Positions 24,202 through 34,905 of a stretch of DNA of 64,000 nt are shown piece after piece; position 1 is the stretch's first letter; the number at the start of each line of letters is the position of its first letter. The position numbers and the translations under genes were made by a program. Origin of the DNA: Cacajao melanocephalus (lineage: Eukaryota > Chordata > Mammalia > Primates > Pitheciidae); NCBI GenBank assembly GCA_963573385.1, contig CAUYLG010065722.1, positions 1-64,000 of the forward strand. Direction: 5' to 3'. The notes beneath the pieces were generated by a model. The model saw only the letters and a list, made by a program, of their open reading frames with translations. It was not told where the DNA came from and did no database searches.

Positions 24202-26226
24202 TCATGTGTAGGAGTAGTCTATGTCGGGGATGCCGCCGTCCCGGTAGCCCCGCGTGGTGCCGTAGCCGATGGTATGCGTCCCCTTGCAGAGGCTGCTGCC
24301 GTTGGAGGGGAAGATGGTGTGGACCACGTACTCCTCTTTGGCGTGGTATGGGTTGATGGGCAGCATCTGCAGCCCAGGGCCGCGGATTTCCAGGATGGAG
24401 TTGTCCTTCTTGGTCCCCGACTCCATATAGTCGTCCTTTTTCCTGCTGCCCCGGTTGTAGGCCCTCTCCCGGGTCAGCAGCTCGCCAGCCTGGTGCACGT
24501 ACCAGCAGATGGCCCCCAGGACCAGGAAGAGGAAAACCAGAGCCACAGCCCCACCAATGATGCCCGCCAGGGGCAGGCCCGCCATGGAGCCGGCGTTCTG
24601 CTCCTGGTTGAGCGTGGTGGTAGGGCCGTAGCTGTCAGCTGTCTCTGCCTTGGCGCACACGGGCGTCTCGTCGGCCACGTAGGCGTTGCCAGTCTCCATG
24701 GTGACCATGCAGATGACATAGGTGGACTTGGGCTCCAGGGCCGTCAACAGGTACTCCGTCTTGTCCCCCTGCACCAAGGTCTCTGTGATGGAGCCCACGG
24801 CTGGGCTGTGGCCCAGGCGCAGCCAGCTGAGCCGGAAGGAGGAGGCGGGGAGCGTGGCCTTCCATGTGATGCGGATGGAGTCTGCCGTCAGGGCCTTCAC
24901 GTGGATAGCCAGGGTCTTGGTGCCATCGCCTGTGGCCATGGGGTAGTCAATGTTGGAGTCAGGGAGGCGCAGCCCTGGCCTTTTGGCCTTGAGGGTGAAC
25001 AGGGAACCCTGGGGTGTGGTGGCAGAGGCGTGGTTGCTGGCCGTGGTCTTGGCGGCCGCGTTGGCCACGTCGCCCTGCGACCCCGTCTCGAAGCACTCGT
25101 CCATCTCGCTGGTGATGTCCTTGATGGCCATGCCCCGGACCTTCTCAGGGCCCTGGCACATTAGGCCCCGCACGTTGACCACGGCCGCCCGTGCCTTCAC
25201 CCAATCCCGCAGCCACATGAGGTTGCAGCCGCAGAACCAGGGGTTGTTCCTAAGCAGCAGCTGGGCCAGGTTCCCCAGGTCGTCGAACAGGCCGCGGGGC
25301 AGCGTAGTCAGGTTGTTGTTGGACAGGTCCAGCCGCTCCAGCTCACGCATCTTGGCCAGCGTGTTGTAAGGGATGTGGCTGATGGCATTGTCCTGCAGGT
25401 AGAGCTTCTGCAGGTGGGCGCTGGGCAGGTTGAGGGGCGGCGCTGCCAGCGAGTTGCGCACCAGCGAGAGCTCCGTGAGGTTCTGCAGGCGGCTGAAGGT
25501 GTCGTCGGCGATGCGCTGGTTGGCCAGCAGGTTCCCATCCAGCACCAGGCGCCGCAGGCTGCTGAGGCCCTTGAAGGCGTGCAGCGGGATGGTGGAGATG
25601 CGGTTGTCGTCCAGCCGCAGCTCCTCCAGCGTGTGCGGCAGCCCCGAGGGGATGCTGCTCAGGTGGTTCCGGCTCAGGAAGAGCAGCTTGAGCCGCTTGC
25701 TGTCGGCGAAGGCATCTTCCTCGATGCTGACGGTGGACACGGAGTTGTCATCCAGGTGCAGCTTCTCCAGCAGTGGGATGCGGGCCAGCGAGTCCCTGGC
25801 GATGGTGCGCACGTTGTTGTCCTGCAGGTGCAGCTCCCGGAGCGAGCGGGGCAGGTTGATGGGGAACTCGTCCAGGTCGTTCTCATACAGGTAGATGACC
25901 TGCACGCTGACCTTGGTCTTGAGGTCCTGGGGGATGCCGGCATTGTTGATCTGGTTGTTCTGCAGGTAGAGGGTGGTGGCATCATCGGGGATGTCCGCGG
26001 GGATGGAGGTGAGGCCCCGGTCGTTGCAGTAGATGAAGCCGTTGTCACAGCGGCACACTGAGGGGCAGGTGGTGCTGTCGATAACCTCTGTCAGGAAAGC
26101 AATGAGCCCGTAGCAGAGGAACAGCCAGTCCCGCAGGTCCATGGTGGCCGTGGTCATCACGACGGTGGCCGTGACAGTGGCAGCGGGTGTGGTGGTGGCA
26201 GTGGCGGTGGGGTGTGCCACCACCAT
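24202..26226 (-). CDS. FLRT1: FLRT1, fibronectin leucine-rich transmembrane protein 1 (complete CDS in one exon, 674 aa)
   Basis: Type I membrane adhesion and guidance protein. FLRT family members bind latrophilins and UNC5 receptors through the LRR domain and engage FGF receptors. Seen in the sequence: a low-complexity Ala/Thr/Val N-terminus (1-28); a hydrophobic signal segment (about 30-50); an LRRNT cysteine cluster from Cys54 (CPSVCRC); about ten LxxLxLxxN repeats (about 80-330); an LRRCT cap (about 328-380, with PWFCGC); a linker; a fibronectin type III domain (about 435-525); a transmembrane helix (about 551-577); and a roughly 97-residue cytoplasmic tail with many tyrosines ending DIDYSYT. 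NxS/T sequons occur in the LRR region. The frame is intact to a TGA at 24204-24202. I chose the ATG at 26226 because it lies just inside the coding exon, has A at -3 and G at +4, and gives the 674-residue form. A second in-frame ATG at 26142 gives 646 residues. The open frame runs further up to 26358, but that part lies upstream of the splice acceptor. The exon is CpG-rich. Expected to be nested antisense in MACROD1. Confidence 0.97.
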   Translation of the reverse strand: MVVAHPTATATTTPAATVTATVVMTTATMDLRDWLFLCYGLIAFLTEVIDSTTCPSVCRCDNGFIYCNDRGLTSIPADIPDDATTLYLQNNQINNAGIPQDLKTKVSVQVIYLYENDLDEFPINLPRSLRELHLQDNNVRTIARDSLARIPLLEKLHLDDNSVSTVSIEEDAFADSKRLKLLFLSRNHLSSIPSGLPHTLEELRLDDNRISTIPLHAFKGLSSLRRLVLDGNLLANQRIADDTFSRLQNLTELSLVRNSLAAPPLNLPSAHLQKLYLQDNAISHIPYNTLAKMRELERLDLSNNNLTTLPRGLFDDLGNLAQLLLRNNPWFCGCNLMWLRDWVKARAAVVNVRGLMCQGPEKVRGMAIKDITSEMDECFETGSQGDVANAAAKTTASNHASATTPQGSLFTLKAKRPGLRLPDSNIDYPMATGDGTKTLAIHVKALTADSIRITWKATLPASSFRLSWLRLGHSPAVGSITETLVQGDKTEYLLTALEPKSTYVICMVTMETGNAYVADETPVCAKAETADSYGPTTTLNQEQNAGSMAGLPLAGIIGGAVALVFLFLVLGAICWYVHQAGELLTRERAYNRGSRKKDDYMESGTKKDNSILEIRGPGLQMLPINPYHAKEEYVVHTIFPSNGSSLCKGTHTIGYGTTRGYRDGGIPDIDYSYT
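26142..26144 (-). other. FLRT1: Downstream in-frame FLRT1 start codon (646-aa form)
   Basis: The last base of this minus-strand ATG is 26140 and its A is at 26142. The context reads GCCACCATGG, a perfect Kozak match, and MDLRDWLFL follows immediately as a hydrophobic signal peptide. This is 28 codons below the first ATG. Starting here puts the signal peptide at the true N-terminus, as expected for a secreted LRR ectodomain. Confidence 0.7.
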
Positions 26227-26274
26227 GGTGGATGGCTGGGGGAGTTGGCCCCACCCGGCCTGGAGCCTGAACAC

Positions 26275-26300
26275 CTGCAGGGAGCACAGGACAGGGGCAG
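26275..26300 (-). other. FLRT1: Splice acceptor of the FLRT1 coding exon
   Basis: On the minus strand a C/T-rich tract ends in CTGCAG, with the AG at 26276-26275, and the exon would start at 26274 with GTGTTCAGG. This leaves about 48 nt of 5'UTR before the first ATG. It explains why the upstream extension of the open frame to 26358 is not coding. Any 5'UTR exons lie at higher window coordinates; I could not locate them with confidence. Confidence 0.7.
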
Positions 26301-26429
26301 TGAGATGGAGGTGGTGACGGTGACCGCGGGAGCAAACGAATCGAACATGCCCTCCCACCTGCCAGCCTGCACCAAGGGGCAGTCACAGTCGGGTCCTGTG
26401 GGCTGAGGTCAAACTGGAGGAGCGGCCCT

Positions 26430-26620
26430 TTTCATGCCAGGTTGACGCCACAGGTGATTACTCCCACCAAGGTCGGACTCCAGCAACATCTGGCTAACAT
26501 TAAATCCTATCAGGAGCCAAGAGGCTGCCCATTAATGAGACGCACGCTGCCGTGGCCCACCCGGAATGTGATCCAGAGCCTCGGGGAGGTTAATTCAGGG
26601 AGAGCCTTGCTGCAGGTTTC
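26430..26620. promoter_or_regulatory. Unique segment upstream of the FLRT1 exon, candidate intronic element
   Basis: Lies in the FLRT1 intron 150-350 nt above the splice acceptor. It is repeat-free and holds ACAGGTGATTACTC, CCCATTAATGAG and GGTTAATTCAGG. Its position and motifs suggest an intronic element; nothing further can be shown. Confidence 0.2.
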
Positions 26621-26624
26621 GGTT

Positions 26625-27500
26625 CTTTCAACACTTCACACAAAGCCAGTCTTTATGGCCAATGCTAAAGGTACCAGTCAATACAGATGGGATGGATTTA
26701 GGGCGTGTTTTATGGATTCACAGCTGCTGTTCCCCAGTGCTGCACGAGGAGTACGCATTGCTATCTGGCTTGGACCCAGGGTTCAAAAGGAAAGCTTGTT
26801 TCTGGAAGGCCTAGGAGCTCAAAAGGGGGGTATCGCCAGAACCTGCGAGAACAAAGCTGCCAGTGCCGTCACCGGCGAGCAGTGGAAAGCAGGGAGCTTC
26901 ATTGTCTGGTGTTAAAACAACATATCCTGTTGTCACTTGTATGTTCTACAGACAGAAGAATGAGGTGTCAACAGAATCACTTTCTCGTGTATTTACAGAA
27001 ATCTCTCTTCATCAGAGGTGCCTCCCTAGCCCTCTGTTCCGTGTTGTGTGGGAAATTGTCCCACACCTTGCCCCTTTCTCAAATCATAAACTTTCAGCTA
27101 TTCCAGAAAAAAAAAGCAATCTGTTTTCTTGCATTTAAAGGAAAGAGACGAATAAATGGAGGGAGGAGATCACGCTCTGAGGGAATTGGCTGCAAGGTGT
27201 AATTTTGGTTTTCACAAATGGAAAAATTGCAGCATGGATTTTTCTTATTTTACTGTTCATAGTGGTAAAAAAAAAATCAATTAAAAAGAAATTATCTTTC
27301 AGTCTCAGTGAGGAAGGTGTCTTCATGCAGCCAGCAAAAGTCTACTGTAAAATTCTGGGCCCACGAAGGCTTTTCAATGGTGGGACATGATGGTCTCTCG
27401 GAGCCTGAAGCCCCAGCCTGGGAGGGCAGACCTGGTGTGCAGAGCAGGACCGGCACCTGCTTGCTGAGCCAGCAGGGACCTTACTTTCACCCCTAGAGAC
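26625..27500. other. AT-richer unique sequence, no gene seen
   Basis: Lies in the presumed FLRT1 intron. Includes A-runs near 27102-27114 and 27268-27280. No repeat family recognised. Confidence 0.5.
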
Positions 27501-27690
27501 TGGACGTCTCTGTTTCTCAACCAGGCCAAACTTTCTGTCTCCTCTGTCCTTCTCTATTCCTGGGCTGCTTTTTCTTTCCATCGAGCAAACTACTCTTCAC
27601 CCTACAGGACCCAGCTCAAATGTCACCTCCTCTGCTAGGTTTTCCTGAGGCCCCTGATAGAGCTTCCCTCTGCTCTGCCCATCTATCTGT
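27500..27690 (+). mobile_element. L2 fragment
   Basis: GACCCAGCTCAAATGTCACC, CCTCTGCTAGGTTTTCCTGA and similar, as in L2 near its 3' part. Confidence 0.55.
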
Positions 27691-28762
27691 CCACCCACCC
27701 ACCCACCATCCATTCATCCATCTGTCCACCATCCATCCATCCATCCATCCATCATTCATCCACCTGTCCATTCATCCATCTATCCATCCAGGCATGTACC
27801 TGTCCATCCAGCCATCCACCTGTCCATTCATCCATCCAGCCATCCATCCGTGCATGCACCTGTCCATCTATCCATCTGTCCATCCATTATTCATCCACCC
27901 GTCCATCCACCCGTCCATCCATCCATCCATCTATTCATCCATCCATCCACCCACTTAACCATCCATTCATCCATGCATGCACCTGTCCATCTATCCATCC
28001 ATCCACCCATCCGTCCACCATCCATCCATCTATCATGCATCCACCTGTCCATCTATCCATCCATCGATCTACCCACCTAACCATCCATTCATCCATGCAT
28101 GCACCTGTCCATCCATCTATTCATCCATCCGTCTACCATCCATCCATCATGCATCCACCTGTCCATCCATCCAGCCACCCACCTAACCATACATTCATCC
28201 ATGCATGCACCTGTCCATCCATTCATTCATACTTTCATCCATCATGCATCCACCTGTCCATCCGTCCATCCATCCATCCATCCGTCCATCCATCCATCCA
28301 TCCATCTACTTGTCCATCCATCCACGCATCCATCTGTCCACTCATCCATCTACCCATTCATGTATGTACCTGTCCATCCATCCATCCATGCATCTACCTG
28401 TCCATGCATCATCCATCCATCTATCCATCCATCCACCCATCCATCTATCCATCCATCCACCCACCCACCTAACCATCCATCCATCCATGCATCTACCTGT
28501 ACATTCATCCATCCATCCATCTATTCATGCGTGCACCTGCCCATCCATCCACCTGTCCGTACGTCTGTCCATCCATCCATCCATCCATCCATCCACCCAC
28601 CCACCCACCCACCCATCTACCCACCTAACCATCCACTCATCCATGCATTCACCTCTCCATTCATCCATCCATGCATGCACCTGTCCATCCCTCCATCTAT
28701 CCATCCATCCACCTATCCATCCAACCCTCCATCCATCCATCCCTCCATCCATCCATCCAACA
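27690..28762. repeat. (TCCA)n satellite array, about 1.07 kb
   Basis: Degenerate ATCC/TCCA tetranucleotide with interspersed variants. A longer-range unit is visible: CCACCTAACCATCCATTCAT with GCATGCACCTGTCC recurs, with TAACC anchors at 27956, 28078, 28184, 28470 and 28626. A four-base repeat without stops keeps frames open (HPSI-type peptides), so the long open frames here are not genes. Confidence 0.97.
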
Positions 28763-28830
28763 GAGCTTTATCGAGCATCTACTATATTCCAGGCCCTGTT
28801 GTAGCCACTTGGGATTCCATTCTGGTGGGA
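28763..28830 (-). mobile_element. L2 3'-end fragment abutting the (TCCA)n array
   Basis: TTTATCGAGCATCTACTATA and TTCCAGGCCCTGTTGTAGCC form the inverted L2 tail directly after the array. Confidence 0.75.
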
Positions 28831-28879
28831 TGGATGGTAGCTCACACTATAATAAAGACTTTGCTTAGAGCTTTCCTGC

Positions 28880-28990
28880 TATTTAAGTCATTTAACCCTC
28901 CCAGCAAACATGAGGTCAGTGCCCTTAATCCCGTTTGACAGATGCGAAAACTGAAGCTCAGAGATATCAACTCAGTCAAGACCCCTTGAG
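28880..28990 (-). mobile_element. MIR fragment
   Basis: TTAATCCCGTTTGACAGATG and CGAAAACTGAAGCTCAGAGA match the inverted MIR 3' half. Confidence 0.7.
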
Positions 28991-29309
28991 AACCAGGTAG
29001 GAGGAACCCAGGCCGTCTTGGAGGAGCCCGAATCTTGGTAGTCTCGAGGCTTGCCTCACTCTGTGGGTTGCAGGTCACACTGTTTCATGACTAGTGCTTT
29101 CATGTCACTGACCAAACTGCAAGGGCAGGGACCATGGCCTGCATGGGCCTAGTGTGACTTGGCACCAGTGACAGAAGGGACCCTGCCGTGGTGACTGCCT
29201 CTGCCGCTCACCCTTGAACACTCAAACGCTCCCTTTGCATTTATGGGGTCTCTGCCCAGTCAGTCGCCACAGTCATTATGGTGGCTGCCGAGGCCCCACG
29301 CAATCCTGT

Positions 29310-29680
29310 GTGGCACCCCCGCTGGCCTTGTCCACTCCATTCCCCTCTCACTGACTGCAGCAGCTGGGCACCCCCCCGGTACCCCCCAGGGCCCTTGCAC
29401 GTGCTGTGCCTCTGCCTGGACAGCTCATCTCCAGAGCCACGCCCGCATCTCCTTCCGGTGAGGCCTTCCCTGGGCCACTTTATCAAGAATTATAACCCTC
29501 AGATACTCCTCTCGGTTCCTTGCTTACCTGTAGTATTTACCCCCAAATAACATGCTACATGTTTTACCTGTTTTGTTTTTATTGTGTCTCCCCACTGGAA
29601 GGTGCTCTATGAGGGCAGGGATTTATGCATCTTATTCACGGTGTTTCCTGCGTGGCAGATGCTCACTAAAGATTTCAAAG
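29310..29680 (+). mobile_element. L2 element (3' part)
   Basis: CCCTTGCACGTGCTGTGCCT, GAGGCCTTCCCTGG, TATGAGGGCAGGGATTTATG and a GATGCTCACTAAAG tail in L2 order. Confidence 0.75.
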
Positions 29681-30144
29681 GAGAAACTGTGATGGACTCA
29701 TTCTGTAGGTGATGGACGGAGGCACAGAGACCGGTCCGGGGCAGGAGGAGGTGGGGTCTGGATTCCGCCCCAGGGCTGTGTGGTTGCAGCATGCCAGTGC
29801 CTGACTCCACACTCTGTGGAGGGCTGATCCCCCACCAGCCCGGACACAGTCCTGGGGCCCAGGCCGAGCATTCTCAGACCTTCAGGGAGGTGCCCACTCT
29901 CCCTCAAGCTTCCTGCCTGCTTTGCCCAGGGCCATCCCAGGCTGCCCCGGCCCTGATCTGGCCACCTCACCTGTTACATCGGGGACCGGGAAGGACACCT
30001 GCCCAGATCGTGGGAGAGGATGGGCTTGAAGGCCGGGACAGCGTGCAGAGCTGGATACATCAGCCGCCAGAGGATCGGGATAAGCCCAGGTGGTGGGGTG
30101 GCCTCTCCGGCCAGACCTCGCCCACTCCCCTTCACAGGCAAGTG

Positions 30145-30250
30145 TGCAGAGGTTGCTGCATACGCAGTCCTCATTTCACAGCCCAGCAGCCTGAGACTCA
30201 GAGACATGAGGGGCCCAGCCAAGGTCACAGCCAGCCCAGATTTCCCACTG
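30145..30250 (-). mobile_element. MIR fragment
   Basis: CTCATTTCACAGCCCAGCAG, CCTGAGACTCAGAGACATGA and CCAAGGTCACAGCC. Confidence 0.6.
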
Positions 30251-31129
30251 CACATCTCTCCCTTCTGCCCTGAGCCACGCCTGTAGTGGTTGTGGAGCTG
30301 GAGGTCCTGCCTCAAGCCACTTACGAGCAGGCAGGTAGCACAGGGCAGGTGCCAGAGACAGGGAGACTCAGGCCCGCGCACAGGCCACCTGGCCTCAGTC
30401 TCCAGGGTCAAGTCTGAGTCTAGGAGCACCTGTGCCAGGTAGGGGGCGGGGGCAGGATCTGGCCGGAGGACACACCTCCTCCCTGGTCTGCTGGCTGCTG
30501 AGTCCTGGCCCAAGGGATGCAGGTGGCCTTTGTACTTGACTGTTCCAAGGCAGTGCCCTAAGCAGGGGGCAAACTTGTTAAGGCCAAAGCCAAGGCCAGC
30601 CACCGCACTCCCTGGCATGGACATCTGTTCCCGCTCAGCTCACAGCCGCAGTCCTCAGCCTCCAGAGGCCTCAGCATCATAATAGAGTCTAAATTGCACC
30701 TTTCAGAGATGCCTGATGGATAACCAAGAAGCATTTGGGAGGCAGGGACCCAAGGCCTTTCCGCTCCACTGTCAGTGGGCCTCATCCATCTTGCCCAGAG
30801 GCTCCCCTGCCACCCCCTCCCCAAGGCCAGCCCGAGGCTGAGCCCTCTGGCTCTAGGAAAGGAGGGCGGGACCTGGGGGTGCCTGACTGCCTTTTTATTC
30901 CCTTGTTGTATGTTTCATACTTCATGCAGCCATCAAATTAAACCTGGTAAATCGCCCATCTTTTATGGGATTGCTTGTCGTCCTTGCGTGGATCCCTCAG
31001 ACTTCAGCATGCTATGAGTTACGACCTGCCAGCTCCATGACTGACAGCCAGATCCTTGGCAGGCCCAGGGATGGGGGAGGGGAACGGTGGCGGATTATTC
31101 TTGGCATTGGCTATATCAGCCATTGGCCC

Positions 31130-31640
31130 CACCTCCAGGACAGAGAGGCCTGGGTTCAAGTCCTGCCTCTGCCACTTTCAGGTCATGTGATTTCCTTTTT
31201 TTTTTTTTTTGAGACAGGATTTCACTCTGTAACCCAGTCTGGAATGCAGTGGCTCGATCACAGCTCACTACAGCCTCGACCTCCCTAGGTTCAGGTGATC
31301 CTCCCACCTCAGCCTCCCAAGGAGCTGGGACCACAGGCATGCACCACCACAGTTGGCTAATTTTTGTATTTTTTGCAGAAGTGAGGTTTTGCTGTGTTGC
31401 CCAGGCTGGTCTTGAACTCCTAGGCTCAAGCAATCTGCCCACTTCAGCTTCCCAAAGTGCTGAGATTATAGGCGTGAGCCACTGCGCCCAGCCTCAGGCT
31501 GTGTGATTTTGAGCAAGTTGCTTGCCGTCTCTGAGCTTCTGTTTCCTCATCTACAAATGTGGTCATAAGAGGGGCCCTTACATGGGAACTTACAATTTAG
31601 GATTCACTGACGTTATATGTGCAGAGTACCCCCTCCTGAG
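31130..31640 (+). mobile_element. MIR element split by an Alu
   Basis: MIR 5' part (GGTTCAAGTCCTGCCTCTGC, 31150-31169) up to about 31195, Alu 31196-31493, then the MIR core and 3' part (GCAAGTTGCTTGCCGTCTCT, TTTCCTCATCTACAAATG). Confidence 0.75.
31196..31493 (-). mobile_element. Alu element inside a MIR
   Basis: Full-length J-like dimer. A diverged duplication TCAGGYYRTGTGATTT flanks it and belongs to the MIR. Confidence 0.94.
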
Positions 31641-33690
31641 TGCAATCTGGATGCCCCCGACGCATCCAGTTTAAAAGCTGCCCTAAATCTCTGCCTCCCC
31701 AGACACGTGGCCTAGCTTCTGCAGTAGCTGCCTGTCTCTGTCCTCTGCGCTCCAGTGGCCCGTTCTCCACCCCGCTGCTCCTGCCCTCCCTTCAGGACAG
31801 GCTGACCCCTTATCAGACTCTGTGAAGCTGAGATGTTGCCCCCCACCTCAAACTGTGCAGGCACAGCCCCTCCCCTCCCCCAAGCCATGCTGGTAGCCCT
31901 GACTCTATGTCTGGGCCGCACAGAGCGGGTGGACAGGGCCATCCACCATCCCCTCCTGTGGTGCTGTGCTAGCCCTCCTTGGGAAGCCCTCCAGGATGGG
32001 GGGCAGGGTGAAGGGGTCAGGGAGGTAAGAGGGTTTTAAATGGGCCTTCACCAGGTCACCCAGCAGCCAGAAATAGTTCCTTAGCTCCTCCACACCATAC
32101 TCACTCCCACCCCTGAGAAGTCCCGAGGCTTCCGTCTCTCCCTTCCCCACCCCCGCTGCAGTCCTCCCCAGAAGCTTCGCTCACGGTACATTAGACCCAG
32201 TGTCCCGCGTGGGGAGAGGCCGGCAGCCTCCCGAGTGTCCCACGTCTGGGGGAGCAGTGGGGAAGCTGAGTGGGGGTGTCCGCACGCAACCGCAAAGCCT
32301 TTACAAGCTAGTGACACCGAGCTGCTTCCCCACCGCTCGTCGTGGCTTAGGGCCCAGCATCTGCTGCTCAGTCTTTGCTGGGGACCCTGCTGCTGCCTCC
32401 AGGCCCTCATGGAACCTGGGGATGCTGTTTTCTATTCACAGGCATCTCCCAGGAGCTTCCAGAAGCCAGCAATGAAACAGCCCCCATCCCAGCCTAGCCT
32501 CGCTCCCTCATCTCCTCTTTCACCTGCCCCATCCCTGGGGTGGGGGCATCTCAGGCAGGACCAGGCAGGGAGGGGAGGGGCCCAGCATCTAAACTCTGTA
32601 GGAAGGACAAGCACATGCTCACGTGGGTGTTCGCTGGTCCCGTCTCCCCGACCCCACTCTCCCCTCAGCCTCCTTCCTGCCCACCTGTCCGATGCTGTCC
32701 TTAGGAATCTGGCTGCCCGTGTGGTCTGGCACTGTGTGTGGCTGCCGCAGGCCCTGGGGTCCTCTGGCTTTTCCCCCCACTTGCCAGCCCCCAGGTGGGG
32801 TGTCTTGCAGGTATCTTTTCCCTGCCAGTCCCTCCCTTCTGCAGTAATTCACACATCTCCCCTAAACCTTGCCAGGCCTTCAAGCCCTCACTGAGAGCGC
32901 TGTGCGGGACAGACTGGGCGGAGCAGTTTCTCAGCCCCAGCGTGGGAAAGGCCAGTGGGGCCCCAGCCCCACCCTTCACTAGACGGGAAGCCCCGCTAGG
33001 CACAGTCGTCTCCAGCTCTGTGATGGGGCTTTAGCAAACCTTTGTTTAAATTAATAAGAGACCTCACCTTCCTGGGGGCTCAGCTACAAGCAAGACGGAG
33101 GAGGGCCAGGAGGTGGACAAGGCAGGCTGCTGCCTCCTGGTGCTCAGGGAGAGCTCCCCCCTTCTCCCCAGGAAGCCCCTCTCCTGTGAAGGCAAGTAGC
33201 GCAGTGACCTCCTTGGCTCAGTCCTGCTGCTCAGCCTACTGTGGGGTGGCTTCGGGTCTCATGTCTTTATCTGCAAAATGCGACCATAAACGATCTAGTT
33301 CCCTGGGCTCTTGTGGAGATAAAACAAGGTTACTTTCAGTGTTGAGCAGAGTGGGATTCAGAATGAGGGAACCATTACTGTCCCTAGCAATGAGCCATGC
33401 TTCCTGAGCCCTAGACGTGAACTGCCGGAAGGAAGGGGGCCTTGAGTCGTGTGAGCAGGGCTTTTCCAAGCCCTAGTTCAGGCAGATGTCCCAGGGACTG
33501 TAGCCCCACCAGAGGCGTCTTCTTAGGGCAGGGGCTAGATGTCACGGCCCTCGAGGACCTTTTGACCCCAGCTCCCAGCAGGGCATGGTACCAGCTAGCC
33601 ACACCCATCACCCTAAACAACTTTGCTGCTGGATCCCGTCCGATGGTATCATTTAGAGCTTGTGATGCATGGGGGCTGGGGCGGGGATTC
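31640..33690. other. GC-rich unique sequence, no gene seen
   Basis: Short overlapping frames only, and one MIR-like piece near 33235-33380. Confidence 0.5.
33235..33380 (+). mobile_element. MIR fragment
   Basis: TCTTTATCTGCAAAATGCGA and CTTGTGGAGATAAAACAAGG. Confidence 0.5.
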
Positions 33691-33985
33691 TTTTAAAACC
33701 TAAAGTTAATTATTTTTCTAATTTCAGGCTGCATGCATTATGCATCAGCTGTTATCACTGGCAGTAATTGCAGACAGGTATGCAAATCCACTATAAATGC
33801 ACCTAACCGCATAGGCCGTCTGGGCGGTGCTGGTGCCATGTGGCGGGATGTCCTGAACTTCGGAGAATGTAAATCGCTTTAAAAAACAAGACTTTAGAAT
33901 TGTGTCTTAGGAGGTTAATTATATTGATAACAGTGTTCAATATTAAACCATTCAAGGCCAGGAGGGGGTGGGGGATGAAAGGAGA
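33690..33985. promoter_or_regulatory. Candidate conserved enhancer with a perfect octamer
   Basis: An AT-rich island in GC-rich sequence with no recognisable repeat. It holds ATGCAAAT (33780-33787, POU octamer), TTAATTA-type homeodomain cores, a CAGCTG E-box near 33746, and GGTTAATTATATTGATAA near 33913 (homeobox/HNF1/GATA-like). Motif density and lack of repeats suggest constraint. The function is inferred. Confidence 0.35.
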
Positions 33986-34133
33986 CACATGTAATTTTTT
34001 TCCCTTCTCTCTCGGCATTATTTAATAAGATGCTCCTACACCTGATATTTCTGTCTGTCTGTGTCCATTTTTAGTAAAGCTACCTAAACTGAGACTTAAT
34101 TCCTTTTGGGAAGGGAAAAAGAAAGCCCAGTGG

Positions 34134-34416
<283 letters not shown>

Positions 34417-34769
34417 AAAAGAAAGCCCAGTGGAGTTTCAGAGGGAAGGAGAGGGACTAAAGATCTTTATTTTGGGGGACGGGGAAAAGGAAGAGAGGCA
34501 GCAGCAGCAGAGCTGGGGACAGTCCCCAAGAACAGGGCTGGGGCTGCGGGCCTGCGTCGCTGCACTCCTCAGCCTCCGTTAGGACCCTGAGCTGCAGCAA
34601 AGGGCCCGGAGAGGAGCGATGTGACCAGGAAAGGCTGGTGATGGGCAACGCCCACTGGTCCTAGATCAGAGGCTTGGCAGTGGGCTCAGAGGGCAGGGCC
34701 TCTCATGGGCTGAGAAAAACCCTGACAAGTGGGGAGGCAGGCCCTGCTCCCAGTGGGACACCCCCATTT

Positions 34770-34905
34770 ATTTATCATCAGTTTACAGATTGCCTCCTCC
34801 CCCTAGAACGTAAACTCCGACCTTCGGGATGTGGCCTGTCTTGTACCTGGCACGGAGCCTGGCACAGAAAGTGCACCAAAAACATCTGATGCATGAATGA
34901 ACAGG
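34770..34905 (+). mobile_element. L2 3' end
   Basis: CTAGAACGTAAACTCCGACC, CGGAGCCTGGCACAGAAAGT and GATGCATGAATGAAC, typical L2 tail. Confidence 0.75.

Noticed and set aside
26227..26358. 44-codon N-terminal extension of the FLRT1 frame
   Set aside because: It crosses the splice acceptor at 26275 and the 5'UTR; only the frame from 26226 is in the mature exon.
28099..28938. 279-codon open frame of His/Pro/Ser/Ile repeats
   Set aside because: It is translation of the (TCCA)n satellite, which lacks stops in its frames; no gene.
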